Shown here piece after piece: positions 8,742-20,660 of a stretch of DNA of 64,000 bases. The DNA lies in assembly GCF_014268455.2 (NCBI RefSeq), contig NZ_CP077085.1, positions 5,373,001 through 5,437,000 on the forward strand, in the 5' to 3' direction. How positions within the stretch are numbered: the stretch's first letter is position 1; the number at the start of each line of letters is the position of its first letter. The translations under genes were made by a program, and so were the position numbers. The notes beneath the pieces are model-generated. The model had not been told where the DNA came from, made no database searches, and saw nothing but the letters and a program-made list of their open reading frames with translations. This DNA comes from Pseudomonas shahriarae (GTDB taxonomy: Bacteria; Pseudomonadota; Gammaproteobacteria; Pseudomonadales; Pseudomonadaceae).

Positions 8742-11180
8742 TCAGCTTGGCTTGGCTGCCGCCAACGCCTGCTGCGCCAGCTCCTTTTCCGCCTCCTTGA
8801 GGTCTTCTTCGCTGATCATCTCGGCAATGGCCCGCAGACGCTCAACCACGCGGGCATTGACGCTGCCCTCGGGGAATTGCCCTTCGGCATCCGGCTCACC
8901 GGCTGGCTCGCCCACCAACAGGCTCAAGGCTTCGTCGGCCTGGCGCACGGCATACACGTGGAACTGCCCTTGCCTTACCGCCTGCAAGACCTTCTCGTCG
9001 AGCATCAACGTCGCGACGTTGGCCTGGGGAATGATCGCACCCTGCTCCCCGGTCAAACCACGGGCCTCGCACAGGCGGAAGAAACCTTCGATCTTCTCGT
9101 TGACCCCACCCACCGCCTGCACTTCGCCGAACTGGTTGATTGAGCCGGTGATGGCAAAGCACTGCTTGAGCGGCGTCTTCGACAGTGCCGAAATCAACGT
9201 GCAGGCCTCGCCCAACGAGGCGCTGTCGCCATCGACATAACCGTAGGATTGCTCCAGGGCGATACTTGCGGAGATCGCCAGGGGGAATTCCTGGGCATAA
9301 CGGCTGCCCAGGTAACCGGTGAGGATCATCACGCCCTTGGAGTGGATCGGCTGGCCGAGGTTGACCTCGCGCTCGATATCGACGATGCCGCTGCCGCCGG
9401 GGTACACCGTGGCGGAAATCCGCGCAGGCACACCGAACGCCGAATCACCGACCTCCAGCACGGTCAGCCCGTTGCATTTGCCCACTGCGGCACCCGCCGT
9501 GTCGATGAGAATGACCCCGGCGAGCATGTCATCGAGAATCCGCGCCGAGACCCGCCCGGTGCGCGTGGCCTTGGCTTTCAGTGCACGCTCGATATGCCCG
9601 GCGTCGGTGCGTTCGTCGCCCGCCAGATGACGGATGAAGTCCGCCTCGCTGACCAGTTGGAACAGGTCGCCGATCCGCGCCGACAAGCGCGCCTGGTGCT
9701 CCGCCAGACGGGCGCTGTAGGTCGCCAGCCGCGCCACGGCATCCGAGGTCAGCGGCGCCATGCCTTCTTCCGAGGTGCGGGTTTTGAGCAACTGGGCGAA
9801 TTGCTCCAGGCTCTCATCGACCATCGGGATATCTTCATCGAAATCCACCAGCACCCGGAACATCTCCTGGAAGTCCGGATCCAGGTCTTGCAGGGTGTAG
9901 TACAGCGAACGGGCGCCGATGATGATGACCTTGACCTGCAACGGGATCACTTGCGGGTTGAGGGTCACAGTGGCCAGGCGGCCCAACTCGCCCAGGGGCG
10001 ACTCCATCTTCAGCTTGCGCGATTGCAGGGCTCGCTTGAGCGCATCCCAGACAAATGGCTCGCTGAGCATTTTCTCGGCTTCGAGGATCAGGAACCCACC
10101 GTTGGCGCGGTGCAACGCCCCCGGGCGCAGCTGGCGATAGGTGGTGTAAAGCGCGCCCTGGTCAGTGCTGTATTCGATACGGCCAAACAGGTTGTCGTAG
10201 GTCGGGTGCGGTTCGAACACCACCGGCGCCCCACCATTGAGCGGATGGCCTACCACCAGGCTCGGGCAGTACTGCTCTTCGAGCAACTTGCGCGCCTGGG
10301 CGTCGGTTTTCGCGTCATCCACCAGCAGTTCGACCACGGTCTTGAGCAGATAGACCTGCATGGCTTGCAGGTAGCCGCACACCCCGGCGTTCTCGGCGTA
10401 CTTTTCCGACAACGGCGCCAGCAACGGCTGCAAGGCCAGGGTGATGGTCTCTTCGTTGAAATGGCGCATCTGGTTGTTGGACTCGCGCTTCCACTGCGGC
10501 AAGCTGGCGAGTTCTTCGTTGAGGCGCTCTTCCAACGCGGAAATATCCGTGTGGAAACGCTCGCGGTCGGCTTCCGGCAACTGCGAGAACTCGGCCTCGT
10601 CCAGGGCCTTGCCATCGAGCATCGGGGTAAACGCGATATTGGTGCTGTCACGGTACAGCGCCACGTCCTTTTCCAGGGCCAGGCGCTCGATCACATCCAG
10701 GGCACGGTCGTAGCGCTGGTTGAAGGCACGGTCGATAGCACTTTTGCGCTGTTGATACGTTGGGTGCTCGAACACTGCCGGAAAGGTGGCGACAAGGTTG
10801 TCGATCAGGCTACTGATATCGGCGATAAAGGGCGCCGCACCGCCCGCAGGCAACTCCAGGGCGCGGGGCTCGCGGGGCTCGTCGAAGTTATTGACGTAGA
10901 CCCAGTCTGCCGGGGTCTGCAGGCGCTTGCCTTCGGCCTTGAGGTAGCGTTTGACGAACGAGAAACGGCCGGTACCGGGCTCGCCCATGACAAATACGTT
11001 GTAACCGGGGCGCGGCATGGCCACACCGAACTGCAAGGCTTCAACCGCGCGTTCCTGGCCAAGCACACCGCGAAAGGGCTCCAAATCATTGGTGGTCGAG
11101 AAGCTGAACTGTTCAGCGGAGAAAGGACGGGTCAGCGCTTCGGGCGCTAGACGCAAGCTGGCAGCAACAGGATCAGGCAT
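8742..11180 (-). CDS. Lon-like AAA+ ATP-dependent protease (LonB/YcbZ type)
   Basis: An 812-residue soluble protein with an N-terminal AAA region (AAA_32 type) and a C-terminal Lon proteolytic domain. The Ser-Lys dyad is visible: GDSAS with the nucleophile near residue 653, and GGVNEKI with the lysine near 696. The Walker-B-like segment is NGGFLILEAEKML. The P-loop is degenerate, GEPGTGR at 66-72, lacking the usual GK[ST]. This looks like the subfamily of E. coli YcbZ and P. aeruginosa PA4576 rather than housekeeping Lon. It has no membrane segment, unlike archaeal LonB. Single gene, divergent from the DUF3015 gene. Confidence 0.92.
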   Translation of the reverse strand: MPDPVAASLRLAPEALTRPFSAEQFSFSTTNDLEPFRGVLGQERAVEALQFGVAMPRPGYNVFVMGEPGTGRFSFVKRYLKAEGKRLQTPADWVYVNNFDEPREPRALELPAGGAAPFIADISSLIDNLVATFPAVFEHPTYQQRKSAIDRAFNQRYDRALDVIERLALEKDVALYRDSTNIAFTPMLDGKALDEAEFSQLPEADRERFHTDISALEERLNEELASLPQWKRESNNQMRHFNEETITLALQPLLAPLSEKYAENAGVCGYLQAMQVYLLKTVVELLVDDAKTDAQARKLLEEQYCPSLVVGHPLNGGAPVVFEPHPTYDNLFGRIEYSTDQGALYTTYRQLRPGALHRANGGFLILEAEKMLSEPFVWDALKRALQSRKLKMESPLGELGRLATVTLNPQVIPLQVKVIIIGARSLYYTLQDLDPDFQEMFRVLVDFDEDIPMVDESLEQFAQLLKTRTSEEGMAPLTSDAVARLATYSARLAEHQARLSARIGDLFQLVSEADFIRHLAGDERTDAGHIERALKAKATRTGRVSARILDDMLAGVILIDTAGAAVGKCNGLTVLEVGDSAFGVPARISATVYPGGSGIVDIEREVNLGQPIHSKGVMILTGYLGSRYAQEFPLAISASIALEQSYGYVDGDSASLGEACTLISALSKTPLKQCFAITGSINQFGEVQAVGGVNEKIEGFFRLCEARGLTGEQGAIIPQANVATLMLDEKVLQAVRQGQFHVYAVRQADEALSLLVGEPAGEPDAEGQFPEGSVNARVVERLRAIAEMISEEDLKEAEKELAQQALAAAKPS

Positions 11181-11445
11181 CGGGCTTCCTTACATCAGGC
11201 GGGGCAATGGCGGCATTCTGGCGCCGTGCGTAGCCGGCTGGCAAGGCACGACTGAGGTAAAGCATAGACACGGGATGCCGCCTGCAAAAAAACCAGTCTG
11301 CATTGATTGTTTTACAAAAAACCACGGAACCCTTGGAACATGCCTAAACTCCAAACTGCGCGGGTTGGACTAATAACTGGCCCCTAGGGTGCTTTGCGGC
11401 GCCTGAACCCTTGTCCATTGGTTTGCACACTAAGAGAACAAAGCT

Positions 11446-11934
11446 ATGAAACGGATCCTTCTCGGTACTCTCTTCACCGTTGTCTCCCTCAATGCAATGG
11501 CCGAAGCGCCAGGTGGCCCGAACTGTGGTTGGGGCAACATGTTGTTCGAAGGCCAGCGCGGCACGCCGGCTCACTTCCTCGCGTCCACCACCAACGGCAC
11601 CTCCGGTAACGCCACCTTCGGCATGACCTCGGGCACCAACGGTTGCAGCACCAACAGCGCGCTGACTTACGGCGGCAAATCGTGGATTGCCATGAATGGC
11701 ATGATGAACGAGCTGTCCGAAGACATGGCCAAAGGCAATGGCGAAGCTCTGACCACCTATGCCGTGGTCCTGGGCGTTGCTCCAGAAGATCGTGATCACT
11801 TCGCCGCTGTGACTCACGAGCACTTCCAGCAGATCTTCAGCAAGGCTGACGTGACCGCAGAAGACGTGCATTCCAACACCCTGGCAATCCTCAAAGGCGA
11901 CGCCCGCCTGGCGAAATACGCCACCCAGGCTTAA
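11446..11934 (+). CDS. DUF3015 periplasmic protein
   Basis: A 162-residue secreted protein. The signal peptide MKRILLGTLFTVVSLNAMA is followed by mature EAPGGPNCGWGNMLFEGQRG. The two cysteines in NCGWGN and TNGCSTN may form a disulfide. The central NGTSGNATFGMTSGTNGC is the recognisable family signature. The C-terminal half is helical. The role is unknown. It is followed by a strong terminator and then by the DUF4105 gene, an order also found in P. aeruginosa (PA4578-PA4579 as I recall). Confidence 0.92.
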   Translation: MKRILLGTLFTVVSLNAMAEAPGGPNCGWGNMLFEGQRGTPAHFLASTTNGTSGNATFGMTSGTNGCSTNSALTYGGKSWIAMNGMMNELSEDMAKGNGEALTTYAVVLGVAPEDRDHFAAVTHEHFQQIFSKADVTAEDVHSNTLAILKGDARLAKYATQA

Positions 11935-11944
11935 GCTCGACTTG

Positions 11945-11972
11945 CCCGCGCCCTTACCCGGCGCGGGTTTTA
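11945..11972 (+). terminator. terminator after the DUF3015 gene
   Basis: Stem CCCGCGC/GCGCGGG with a 9-base loop is followed by TTTTATTTTTT. It separates the DUF3015 and DUF4105 genes into different transcripts. Confidence 0.85.
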
Positions 11973-12028
11973 TTTTTTGGACCTGCCCCTTTCTTGGGTC
12001 TTTATTTATTCCGACTTAAGTTGCCCCT

Positions 12029-13882
12029 ATGCTCAAACGCCTTGCCAGCCTGGCACTCTTCGCCTGCGCCCCGCTATATGCGGCGCCGCACCTTGATGAT
12101 CAACGTTTGCAGCACCTGGCCAATGATCCGTTCTGGCTCTCGCTGGGGCACTACGAAGCCGGCAAGCTCAAAGGCTGGCGCAGCCATGTCAGCGACGCGA
12201 AATTCTTCCTCGCCAAAGAGGGCGCGCACCACCCGGACGCCGAACTCAAGGCCACCGTTGACGCGCTCTACGCACCGGCCAGCCTCGGCGAAAAACATGC
12301 TCAATGCGTGTACCCGGCCCGCACCCGCTGGCTCAAGGACCAGTTGCACCTGACCGACCTGCCCGCCGTGGACTGCGTCGAATTCAAGCAATGGTTCAAG
12401 GATGTCGCGCCCCACAGCGCGGTGATGATCTTCCCCGCGGCCTACCTCAACAGCCCGTCGTCGATGTTCGGCCATACCTTGCTGCGTATCGACCAGGCTG
12501 ACGTGCAAAGCAACAAGACCGCGTTACTCAGCTACGCGATCAACTTCGGCGCCTACATTGAAGGTTCGGACAACAGCATCCTCTACGCCTGGAAAGGCCT
12601 GATGGGTGGTTATCCCGGCCTGTTCGCCCTGGTGCCCTACCAGGAAAAACTCTCGGAATACCGTAGCCTGGAGAACCGCGACCTGTGGGAATACCGCCTG
12701 AACCTGACCCAGGTCGAGACCGAGCGCATGGTCGAGCATGTGTGGGAACTCAAGCAGATCCAGTTCGACTACTTCTTCTTCGATGAAAACTGTTCGTACC
12801 GCCTGCTGGAATTGCTGCAAGTGGCCCGCCCCGGCCTGCGCCTGACCGAACAGTTCCCGCTGACCGCCATCCCCACCGACACCGTGAAAGCGGTGAAGGA
12901 CGCGGGCCTGGTGGAAAAGATCGACTACCGTCCGTCCCGCGAACGCGAATTGCTGGAGCGCGCCAAGCCCCTGGACAGTGACGAGCAGCAATGGGTGCTA
13001 AAGATCAGCGATGACCAGAAGCAGCTGCAAGCCCCGACATTCAAAGCCCTCGGCAAAGACCGCCAGGCCCTGATCATCGACGCCGCCTACCGCCTGGGCC
13101 GCTACCGCGCCAACGGCCTGGAGCGCGACAGCGAACGCTCCCAGCGCAGCTTCGAGTTGTTGCGGGCGATCAACCAGAACCCGGCGCCCGACCTGCAGAT
13201 CGAGCGCCCCGGCCTGCCGGAGAACGGCCATGAGTCGCGCACCTGGCAGGCCGGTATCGGCACCCGTGGCGACAAGGCCTTTGCTGAGTACGGCCTGCGC
13301 ATGGCCTACCACGACCTCAACGACAACGCCGAAGGCTTCCCCCTGGGCGCGCAGATCGAGATCCTGCAAATGAAACTGCGCCAGTACGAAGGCAACAACT
13401 GGCAATTGCAGCAATTGGACCTGGCGACCATCCGCTCCCTGACTCCGCGCAATGAGCTGCTGCAGCCGTTGTCCTGGCAGGTCACCGGCGGCCTGGAACG
13501 GGTACCGGGCAAACATGACGACGAAACCCTGGTCAGCCATGTCAACGGCGGCGCCGGCGGCACCTGGCAACTGCACGACGACATGCTCGGCTTCGCCCTC
13601 GGCACCGTACGTGTGGAACATAACAACGACTTCAGCGAATTCATCTCCCCTGCGGCCGGCTTTAATACCGGCCTGCTGTGGAAAAACCCACTGGGCAACC
13701 TGAGCCTGGAGGCCAAGGGCGACTTTTTCACCAATGGCGAGGTAAGGCGTAGTATCAGCCTGAATCAGCAGTGGGAAGTATCACGCAACCTGGGTGTGCG
13801 CCTGAGTGCACAACGGGAGTTCAGCCACTTGGCAACGCCGGTGAACGAAGTGATGCTTGAAGTGAAGTGGTATCACTACTGA
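12029..13882 (+). CDS. DUF4105 (Lnb N-terminal-like) exported protein
   Basis: A 617-residue exported protein with signal peptide MLKRLASLALFACAPLYA. The N-terminal half carries the DUF4105/Lnb-N region with FPAAYLNSPSSMFGHTLLR and FFFDENCSYRLLELL, in which a conserved His (GHTLL) and Cys (ENCSYRL) recall papain-like NlpC/P60 active sites. The C-terminal third reads like alternating beta-strands (LRQYEGNNWQLQQLDLATI, VEVKWYHY at the end) and may be a membrane beta-barrel. Catalysis is inferred from fold resemblance only; Lnb-type lacto-N-biosidases are the namesake, but no substrate is known here. Confidence 0.9.
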   Translation: MLKRLASLALFACAPLYAAPHLDDQRLQHLANDPFWLSLGHYEAGKLKGWRSHVSDAKFFLAKEGAHHPDAELKATVDALYAPASLGEKHAQCVYPARTRWLKDQLHLTDLPAVDCVEFKQWFKDVAPHSAVMIFPAAYLNSPSSMFGHTLLRIDQADVQSNKTALLSYAINFGAYIEGSDNSILYAWKGLMGGYPGLFALVPYQEKLSEYRSLENRDLWEYRLNLTQVETERMVEHVWELKQIQFDYFFFDENCSYRLLELLQVARPGLRLTEQFPLTAIPTDTVKAVKDAGLVEKIDYRPSRERELLERAKPLDSDEQQWVLKISDDQKQLQAPTFKALGKDRQALIIDAAYRLGRYRANGLERDSERSQRSFELLRAINQNPAPDLQIERPGLPENGHESRTWQAGIGTRGDKAFAEYGLRMAYHDLNDNAEGFPLGAQIEILQMKLRQYEGNNWQLQQLDLATIRSLTPRNELLQPLSWQVTGGLERVPGKHDDETLVSHVNGGAGGTWQLHDDMLGFALGTVRVEHNNDFSEFISPAAGFNTGLLWKNPLGNLSLEAKGDFFTNGEVRRSISLNQQWEVSRNLGVRLSAQREFSHLATPVNEVMLEVKWYHY

Positions 13883-13910
13883 CCGGCCCCAACGCCTATT
13901 GAAGATCCAA

Positions 13911-14000
13911 TGTGGGAGCGGGCTTGCCCGCGATAGGGGGGTGCCAGTCGCTGTGGATATGACTGATCCACCGCCATCGCGGGCAAGCCCGCTCCCACAT
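13911..14000. repeat. REPIN
   Basis: TGTGGGAGCGGGCTTGCCCG and the inverted CGGGCAAGCCCGCTCCCACA flank about 50 bp. It fills the gap between the DUF4105 gene and the chorismate mutase gene, ending 42 bp before the latter's start. Confidence 0.9.
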
Positions 14001-14041
14001 TGGGCCCGCGTTTATCCCACACATTAAGGAGTTTTTACGAC

Positions 14042-14344
14042 ATGGCCGTTACCTGCACCACCCTTGAACAAGTCCGGGAAAACATCGACCGTCTTGATCG
14101 ACAGATCGTCGCCCTGCTGGCCGAACGCGGCAGCTTCGTGTCCCAGGCCGCCGGTTTCAAAAAAGACAGCGATGGGGTCAAGGCCCCTCAGCGCGTCGAA
14201 CAGGTCATCAGCAAGGTTCGCGATTTAGCGCAAACCCTGGGCGCCAACCCCGACGTCACGGAGCAGGTGTACCGCGCGATGATTGCCGCATTCATCCAGC
14301 AGGAACTGGCCGAACACGCCGCTCTCGCGCAACCCACGACATAA
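14042..14344 (+). CDS. small AroQ-class chorismate mutase (PchB-like)
   Basis: A 100-residue all-helical single-domain protein that would convert chorismate to prephenate. The first helix, REN-IDRLDRQIVALLAERG, carries the conserved Arg and the hydrophobic heptads of AroQ mutases. Helix 2 has VKAPQRVEQVISKVRD and helix 3 EQVYRAMIAAFIQQE. The start at 14042 has AAGGAG 11 bases upstream. No signal peptide, so it is not the secreted *AroQ type. It stands alone, not beside siderophore or aromatic genes. Isochorismate-pyruvate lyase activity, as in PchB, is an alternative that sequence alone cannot exclude. Confidence 0.85.
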   Translation: MAVTCTTLEQVRENIDRLDRQIVALLAERGSFVSQAAGFKKDSDGVKAPQRVEQVISKVRDLAQTLGANPDVTEQVYRAMIAAFIQQELAEHAALAQPTT

Positions 14345-14349
14345 GCCCC

Positions 14350-14371
14350 TGTGGCGAGCCCACTCGCCACA
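14350..14371. repeat. short REP-like palindrome
   Basis: A perfect 9-bp stem, TGTGGCGAG/CTCGCCACA with a CCCA loop, lies 6 bp after the chorismate mutase stop codon. It has no T-tract, so it is called a REP remnant rather than a terminator. Confidence 0.6.
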
Positions 14372-14634
14372 ACCTCCCCCATGTCTTTCGGGCTAATTGT
14401 CGAACAAACTCCTCCCTCCCGCGAACGGTTCTCGCTGCAAACACAATCATACTTTTCGTCCTTCCCCAACTCATTGATAACTGAGAGAAAAATTCCAGGG
14501 GAATTTTAGCTTTTCCTTAGTTACCACAAAGTTGCTCTTGCTCAATTCTCTTTATCGAGTTTTGTGTCTAGTATCGGACAGCAATCAAATTGCCACCATG
14601 TCTATACACGGATCTGAATAGGTAAGAGGCTTAT

Positions 14635-15720
14635 ATGGAATTTTTCGAAAAGCTCACCAGTCTGGCAGCAAAAATTCGCTTGCAAGGTCCTGCCATTCAA
14701 ACAGAAGAAGCCACAAAAAATGCGTTTGTAATGCCATTTATCAACACGGTATTGGGTTACGACGTGTTCGACCCCCAGGAAGTGACTCCCGAATTTGTCT
14801 GCGATATCGGAACAAAAAAGGGGGAAAAAATTGATTACGCAATCATGAAGGACGGCGAGGTTCAAATTCTCATAGAGTGCAAAAAAATCGGTGAGCCACT
14901 GAACCTCAACCATGCATCGCAGTTGTTTCGCTACTTCCACGTTACGAGTGCAAGAATCTCGATTCTCACCAACGGTCAGGTCTATAAGTTTTTTACGGAT
15001 CTGGATGCGCCTAACAAAATGGATGAAAAGCCGTTTCTTGAACTAGACCTTCTGGATATTGATGAATACTCGGTTCCAGAACTGACCAAACTGACGAAAT
15101 CTGCCTTTGACGTCGACTCAATCATCAATGCAGCTGGTGAGCTGAAATACGTCAGTCAAATCAAAAAAGTCATCGCATCACAGCTCACTAAACCCGAGGA
15201 TGACTTCGTCAAAGTTTTCGCATCTCGGGTGTACGAAGGCGTCATTACACAAAAAATCCGTGAGCAGTTCTATGAGCTGACCCGCAAAGCCTTGAGCCAG
15301 TTTCTCAACGACCAAATCAATGATCGACTCAAATCAGCCATGAGTGGCGCTATCCAGCCGACCATCACCTCTCTACCCGTCTCTGCCAGTGCCAATACAG
15401 TCACGACTGAACGTGACGAGTCAGAGGAAAAAGTTCTAACGACACTTGAAGAACTAGAGGGATATCACATCGTAAGAGCTGTCGTGCGCTCGGTGGTCGA
15501 TGCCAAGCGGATCGTTCAACGAGATACACAAAGCTACTTCGGGATTTTGCTCGACGATAATAATCGCAAGCCCATTTGCCGACTTCACTTTAACCGCAGC
15601 CAGAAGTACATCGGTATTTTTGATGAGGAAAAGAACGAAACCCGACACGCAATTTCATCCATTGATGAGATTTACGAATACTCGGACCATCTGAAGAAAA
15701 CGGTAGGGTACTACGACTAA
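14635..15720 (+). CDS. solitary HsdR-N-type restriction nuclease homologue
   Basis: A 361-residue protein with the N-terminal domain of type I restriction R subunits. A PD-(D/E)XK-like core is visible: IDYAIMKDG (Asp about 66) and VQILIECKK (Glu-x-Lys about 82-84), followed by HASQLFRYFHVT. There is no helicase domain. The C-terminal part (about 260-361) is a separate domain with YHIVRAVVRSVVD and ILLDDNNRKPICRLHFN. No methyltransferase or specificity subunit lies nearby. The gene and its 290-bp upstream region are AT-richer than the neighbours, suggesting acquisition. A defence role is inference. The ATG at 14635 has AAGAGG upstream. Confidence 0.82.
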   Translation: MEFFEKLTSLAAKIRLQGPAIQTEEATKNAFVMPFINTVLGYDVFDPQEVTPEFVCDIGTKKGEKIDYAIMKDGEVQILIECKKIGEPLNLNHASQLFRYFHVTSARISILTNGQVYKFFTDLDAPNKMDEKPFLELDLLDIDEYSVPELTKLTKSAFDVDSIINAAGELKYVSQIKKVIASQLTKPEDDFVKVFASRVYEGVITQKIREQFYELTRKALSQFLNDQINDRLKSAMSGAIQPTITSLPVSASANTVTTERDESEEKVLTTLEELEGYHIVRAVVRSVVDAKRIVQRDTQSYFGILLDDNNRKPICRLHFNRSQKYIGIFDEEKNETRHAISSIDEIYEYSDHLKKTVGYYD

Positions 15721-15741
15721 CGATAAGATGACCTGAGCCCC

Positions 15742-15882
15742 CCCTGTGGCGAGCGGGCTTGCCCCGCGTTGGGCTGCGCAGCAGCCCCAGCACAGAAGCA
15801 TACGGTTCACCTGACACTCCCTGGCGCCTGGTTTGGGGGCAGCTCCGCTGCCCAACGCGGGGCAAGCCCGCTCGCCACAGGG
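15742..15882. repeat. long perfect inverted repeat (REPIN with 32-bp arms)
   Basis: The arms 15742-15773 and 15851-15882 are exact complements over 32 bp and carry the REP core GCGGGCTTGCCCCGC. Each arm is followed inward by its own small hairpin (GGCTGC-GCA-GCAGCC and GGGCAGC-TCC-GCTGCCC). It lies just after the solitary nuclease gene. Confidence 0.92.
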
Positions 15883-15984
15883 AGTGAGCCGCCCAAACAC
15901 ATTACTCACCCGCTTTTCACATCTCCCCGACGAATCCCCTTCTAGACTTCCCTTATCAGCCGCTTAACGGCCTGGGAGTATGAG

Positions 15985-16341
15985 ATGTGGCGGTTCGCCG
16001 TAATGCTGGGGGTGGTGATGGCGCTTTCAGGCTGCCAGTCCACCCGCGATGAGTTGCTGGCCAAGGGTTATCCACCGCCCTTCGCCGACGGGTTTGACGA
16101 TGGCTGTAGCAGTGGGCGCCAGGCGGCCGGGGTGATCACCGGGACGTTTCGCAAGGACGTCCCGCGTTATTTGAAAGACCGCGCCTACGCCGAAGGTTGG
16201 GAGGATGGCTTTCGCCAGTGCAAGGCCATGCGTGAGAGCGAAGACCGCGATGAGTATAGGGAACGCCACTGGGACGAGCGCGAGCGCGCCTGGCAGCAGG
16301 AGAAGGACCGCGACGCCGCACGGGCGTATCGCAGCCAGTGA
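15985..16341 (+). CDS. small lipoprotein of unknown function
   Basis: A 118-residue protein with a lipoprotein signal, MWRFAVMLGVVMALSGC, Cys17 being the lipidation site in lipobox LSGC. The mature part is very hydrophilic. It has a DGFDDGCSSGR motif early on and a C-terminal third made almost wholly of Glu, Arg and Asp (EDRDEYRERHWDERERAWQQ), probably one long helix. No catalytic motif. Preceded by CTGGGAG at ribosome-site distance. Related small lipoproteins occur in other pseudomonads, but I know no function. Confidence 0.85.
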   Translation: MWRFAVMLGVVMALSGCQSTRDELLAKGYPPPFADGFDDGCSSGRQAAGVITGTFRKDVPRYLKDRAYAEGWEDGFRQCKAMRESEDRDEYRERHWDERERAWQQEKDRDAARAYRSQ

Positions 16342-16357
16342 CACCACCCAGAGCGAA

Positions 16358-16380
16358 TGTGGGAGCTGCAAGCCCCCACA
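16358..16380. repeat. single REP
   Basis: TGTGGGAGCTGCAAGCCCCCACA forms one imperfect hairpin between the convergent lipoprotein and gdhA genes. Confidence 0.65.
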
Positions 16381-16410
16381 ATTGATCCTCGGTGGCGCTC
16401 AGCTCACGGT

Positions 16411-17847
<1,437 letters not shown>

Positions 17848-17967
17848 TTAAATGGTGCAATAGATATAAATAACCCTGATTTTCTGCCCCTTAACAGGGA
17901 TTTCAACGCGAGCTATGCACCAATAGTTAAACCGCTAATGCAGGCACCTCGGGCCACCTCAATTGTG

Positions 17968-17998
17968 CAAAAAAAACGGAGCCCGAAGGCTCCGTTTT
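17968..17998 (-). terminator. terminator after ettA
   Basis: Stem ACGGAGCC/GGCTCCGT with a CGAA loop (UUCG on the minus-strand RNA) runs into an eight-base T-tract in the leftward direction. It ends the ettA transcript 18 bp after its stop codon. Confidence 0.9.
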
Positions 17999-18015
17999 GT
18001 TCAAACCAACCCGAA

Positions 18016-19680
<1,665 letters not shown>

Positions 19681-19933
19681 AATGTGGACCTCGTAAAAAG
19701 ATGAGAACAGGGCCTGCGTAGCGTCATGGCGCTGTACGTAGCACATCGAATGATCAAGGTTAACCTAAGTCAGCGACGGCGGGCAGATTGACAGGCGCTT
19801 TTGAGCCGCGCTTTTTCCTGCTGTGGGCCAGATGGAACACAATACCCGGCAACATCCCCCTAATGAAGAAGACACATGCCACCTGCATTCTGGACCACGC
19901 CTTACCCCCTGACTGTCCCGGGAGACAGCTTCG

Positions 19934-20545
19934 ATGCTTAACGTCATGTCTGCACTTGGGCTATTGCTCTTGATGCCGGGGCCGACCAATACCCTGCTAT
20001 TGCGCTCGGGCGTGCTCTCGGGTTTCAGGCGGGCCTGGACCCTGAGCCTGCTGGAGTGCCTGGCCTACCTGCTGCAGATCTCTTTTTGGGGCTACGCCCT
20101 CAGCCATATTGGCGCCAATGCGCCCTGGTGCCTGAAGGTGATGCAGTTCGTCTCTATTTGTTACCTGGTCAAGACCTCGTACGACCTGTGGCGCGAGCCC
20201 GCCGTCGACCTGTCCCTGCTGCCCGGAGCGCGGGTGTCGAGGTGGCACTTCTTTTTACTGACGCTGATCAACCCCAAGGGTTTGCTGGTGGTTTCGTTCA
20301 TCGTGCCGGTGCAGACCTTTGCCGATCTGGCCTTATATGGGCAGTTCGTCATGCAATTCACCGCAGTGGTGATCCCAGTGGGCTGCGCCTGGGTGCTGTT
20401 CGGCGCACGCATCAAACGCAGCGGGCATGCCTGGCTGACGCCGCAGAACATAAACCGCACCGCTTCTGTGGTTATTAGTTGCTTTGCACTGGCCATTCTA
20501 TTCAAACTGGCGGATGGCTTGATCAGTACTGGCCCGGCGCTGTAG
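19934..20545 (+). CDS. LysE-family amino-acid exporter
   Basis: A 203-residue inner-membrane protein of the LysE/RhtB superfamily. The N terminus has the family signature LLLMPGPTNTLLLRSG (the PGP motif), then about five further hydrophobic segments. The central TLINPKGLLVVSFIVP corresponds to the conserved NPK motif of the family. The substrate cannot be told from sequence. GGGAGACAG precedes the ATG. It is divergent from ettA and stands alone; no LysG-type regulator is adjacent. Confidence 0.88.
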   Translation: MLNVMSALGLLLLMPGPTNTLLLRSGVLSGFRRAWTLSLLECLAYLLQISFWGYALSHIGANAPWCLKVMQFVSICYLVKTSYDLWREPAVDLSLLPGARVSRWHFFLLTLINPKGLLVVSFIVPVQTFADLALYGQFVMQFTAVVIPVGCAWVLFGARIKRSGHAWLTPQNINRTASVVISCFALAILFKLADGLISTGPAL

Positions 20546-20660
20546 TCCTGCCAGGCGGGGCTGGCACTTTGCCACAACTCAAGGCATGCTAGCCGCCCTT
20601 CGGGCGTCCGGCTTATAGTGCACGTCGCGCGCCAATCCAGCCAAACCGCAGGATCACAGC

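Noticed and set aside
11277..11373. Small cysteine-containing peptide MPPAKKPVCIDCFTKNHGTL
   Set aside because: Lies in the promoter region of the DUF3015 gene, lacks a ribosome site and resembles no known family; a DksA-like gene expected here in P. aeruginosa is simply absent.
14345..15984. Genomic island or prophage around the nuclease gene
   Set aside because: Only one gene; no integrase, tRNA, attachment repeats or phage genes nearby.
17851..17923. Half sites AATGGTGCA and TGCACCAAT upstream of gdhA, suggestive of NtrC
   Set aside because: Separated by about 55 bp instead of 4 and no sigma-54 promoter is seen, so not reported as an operator.
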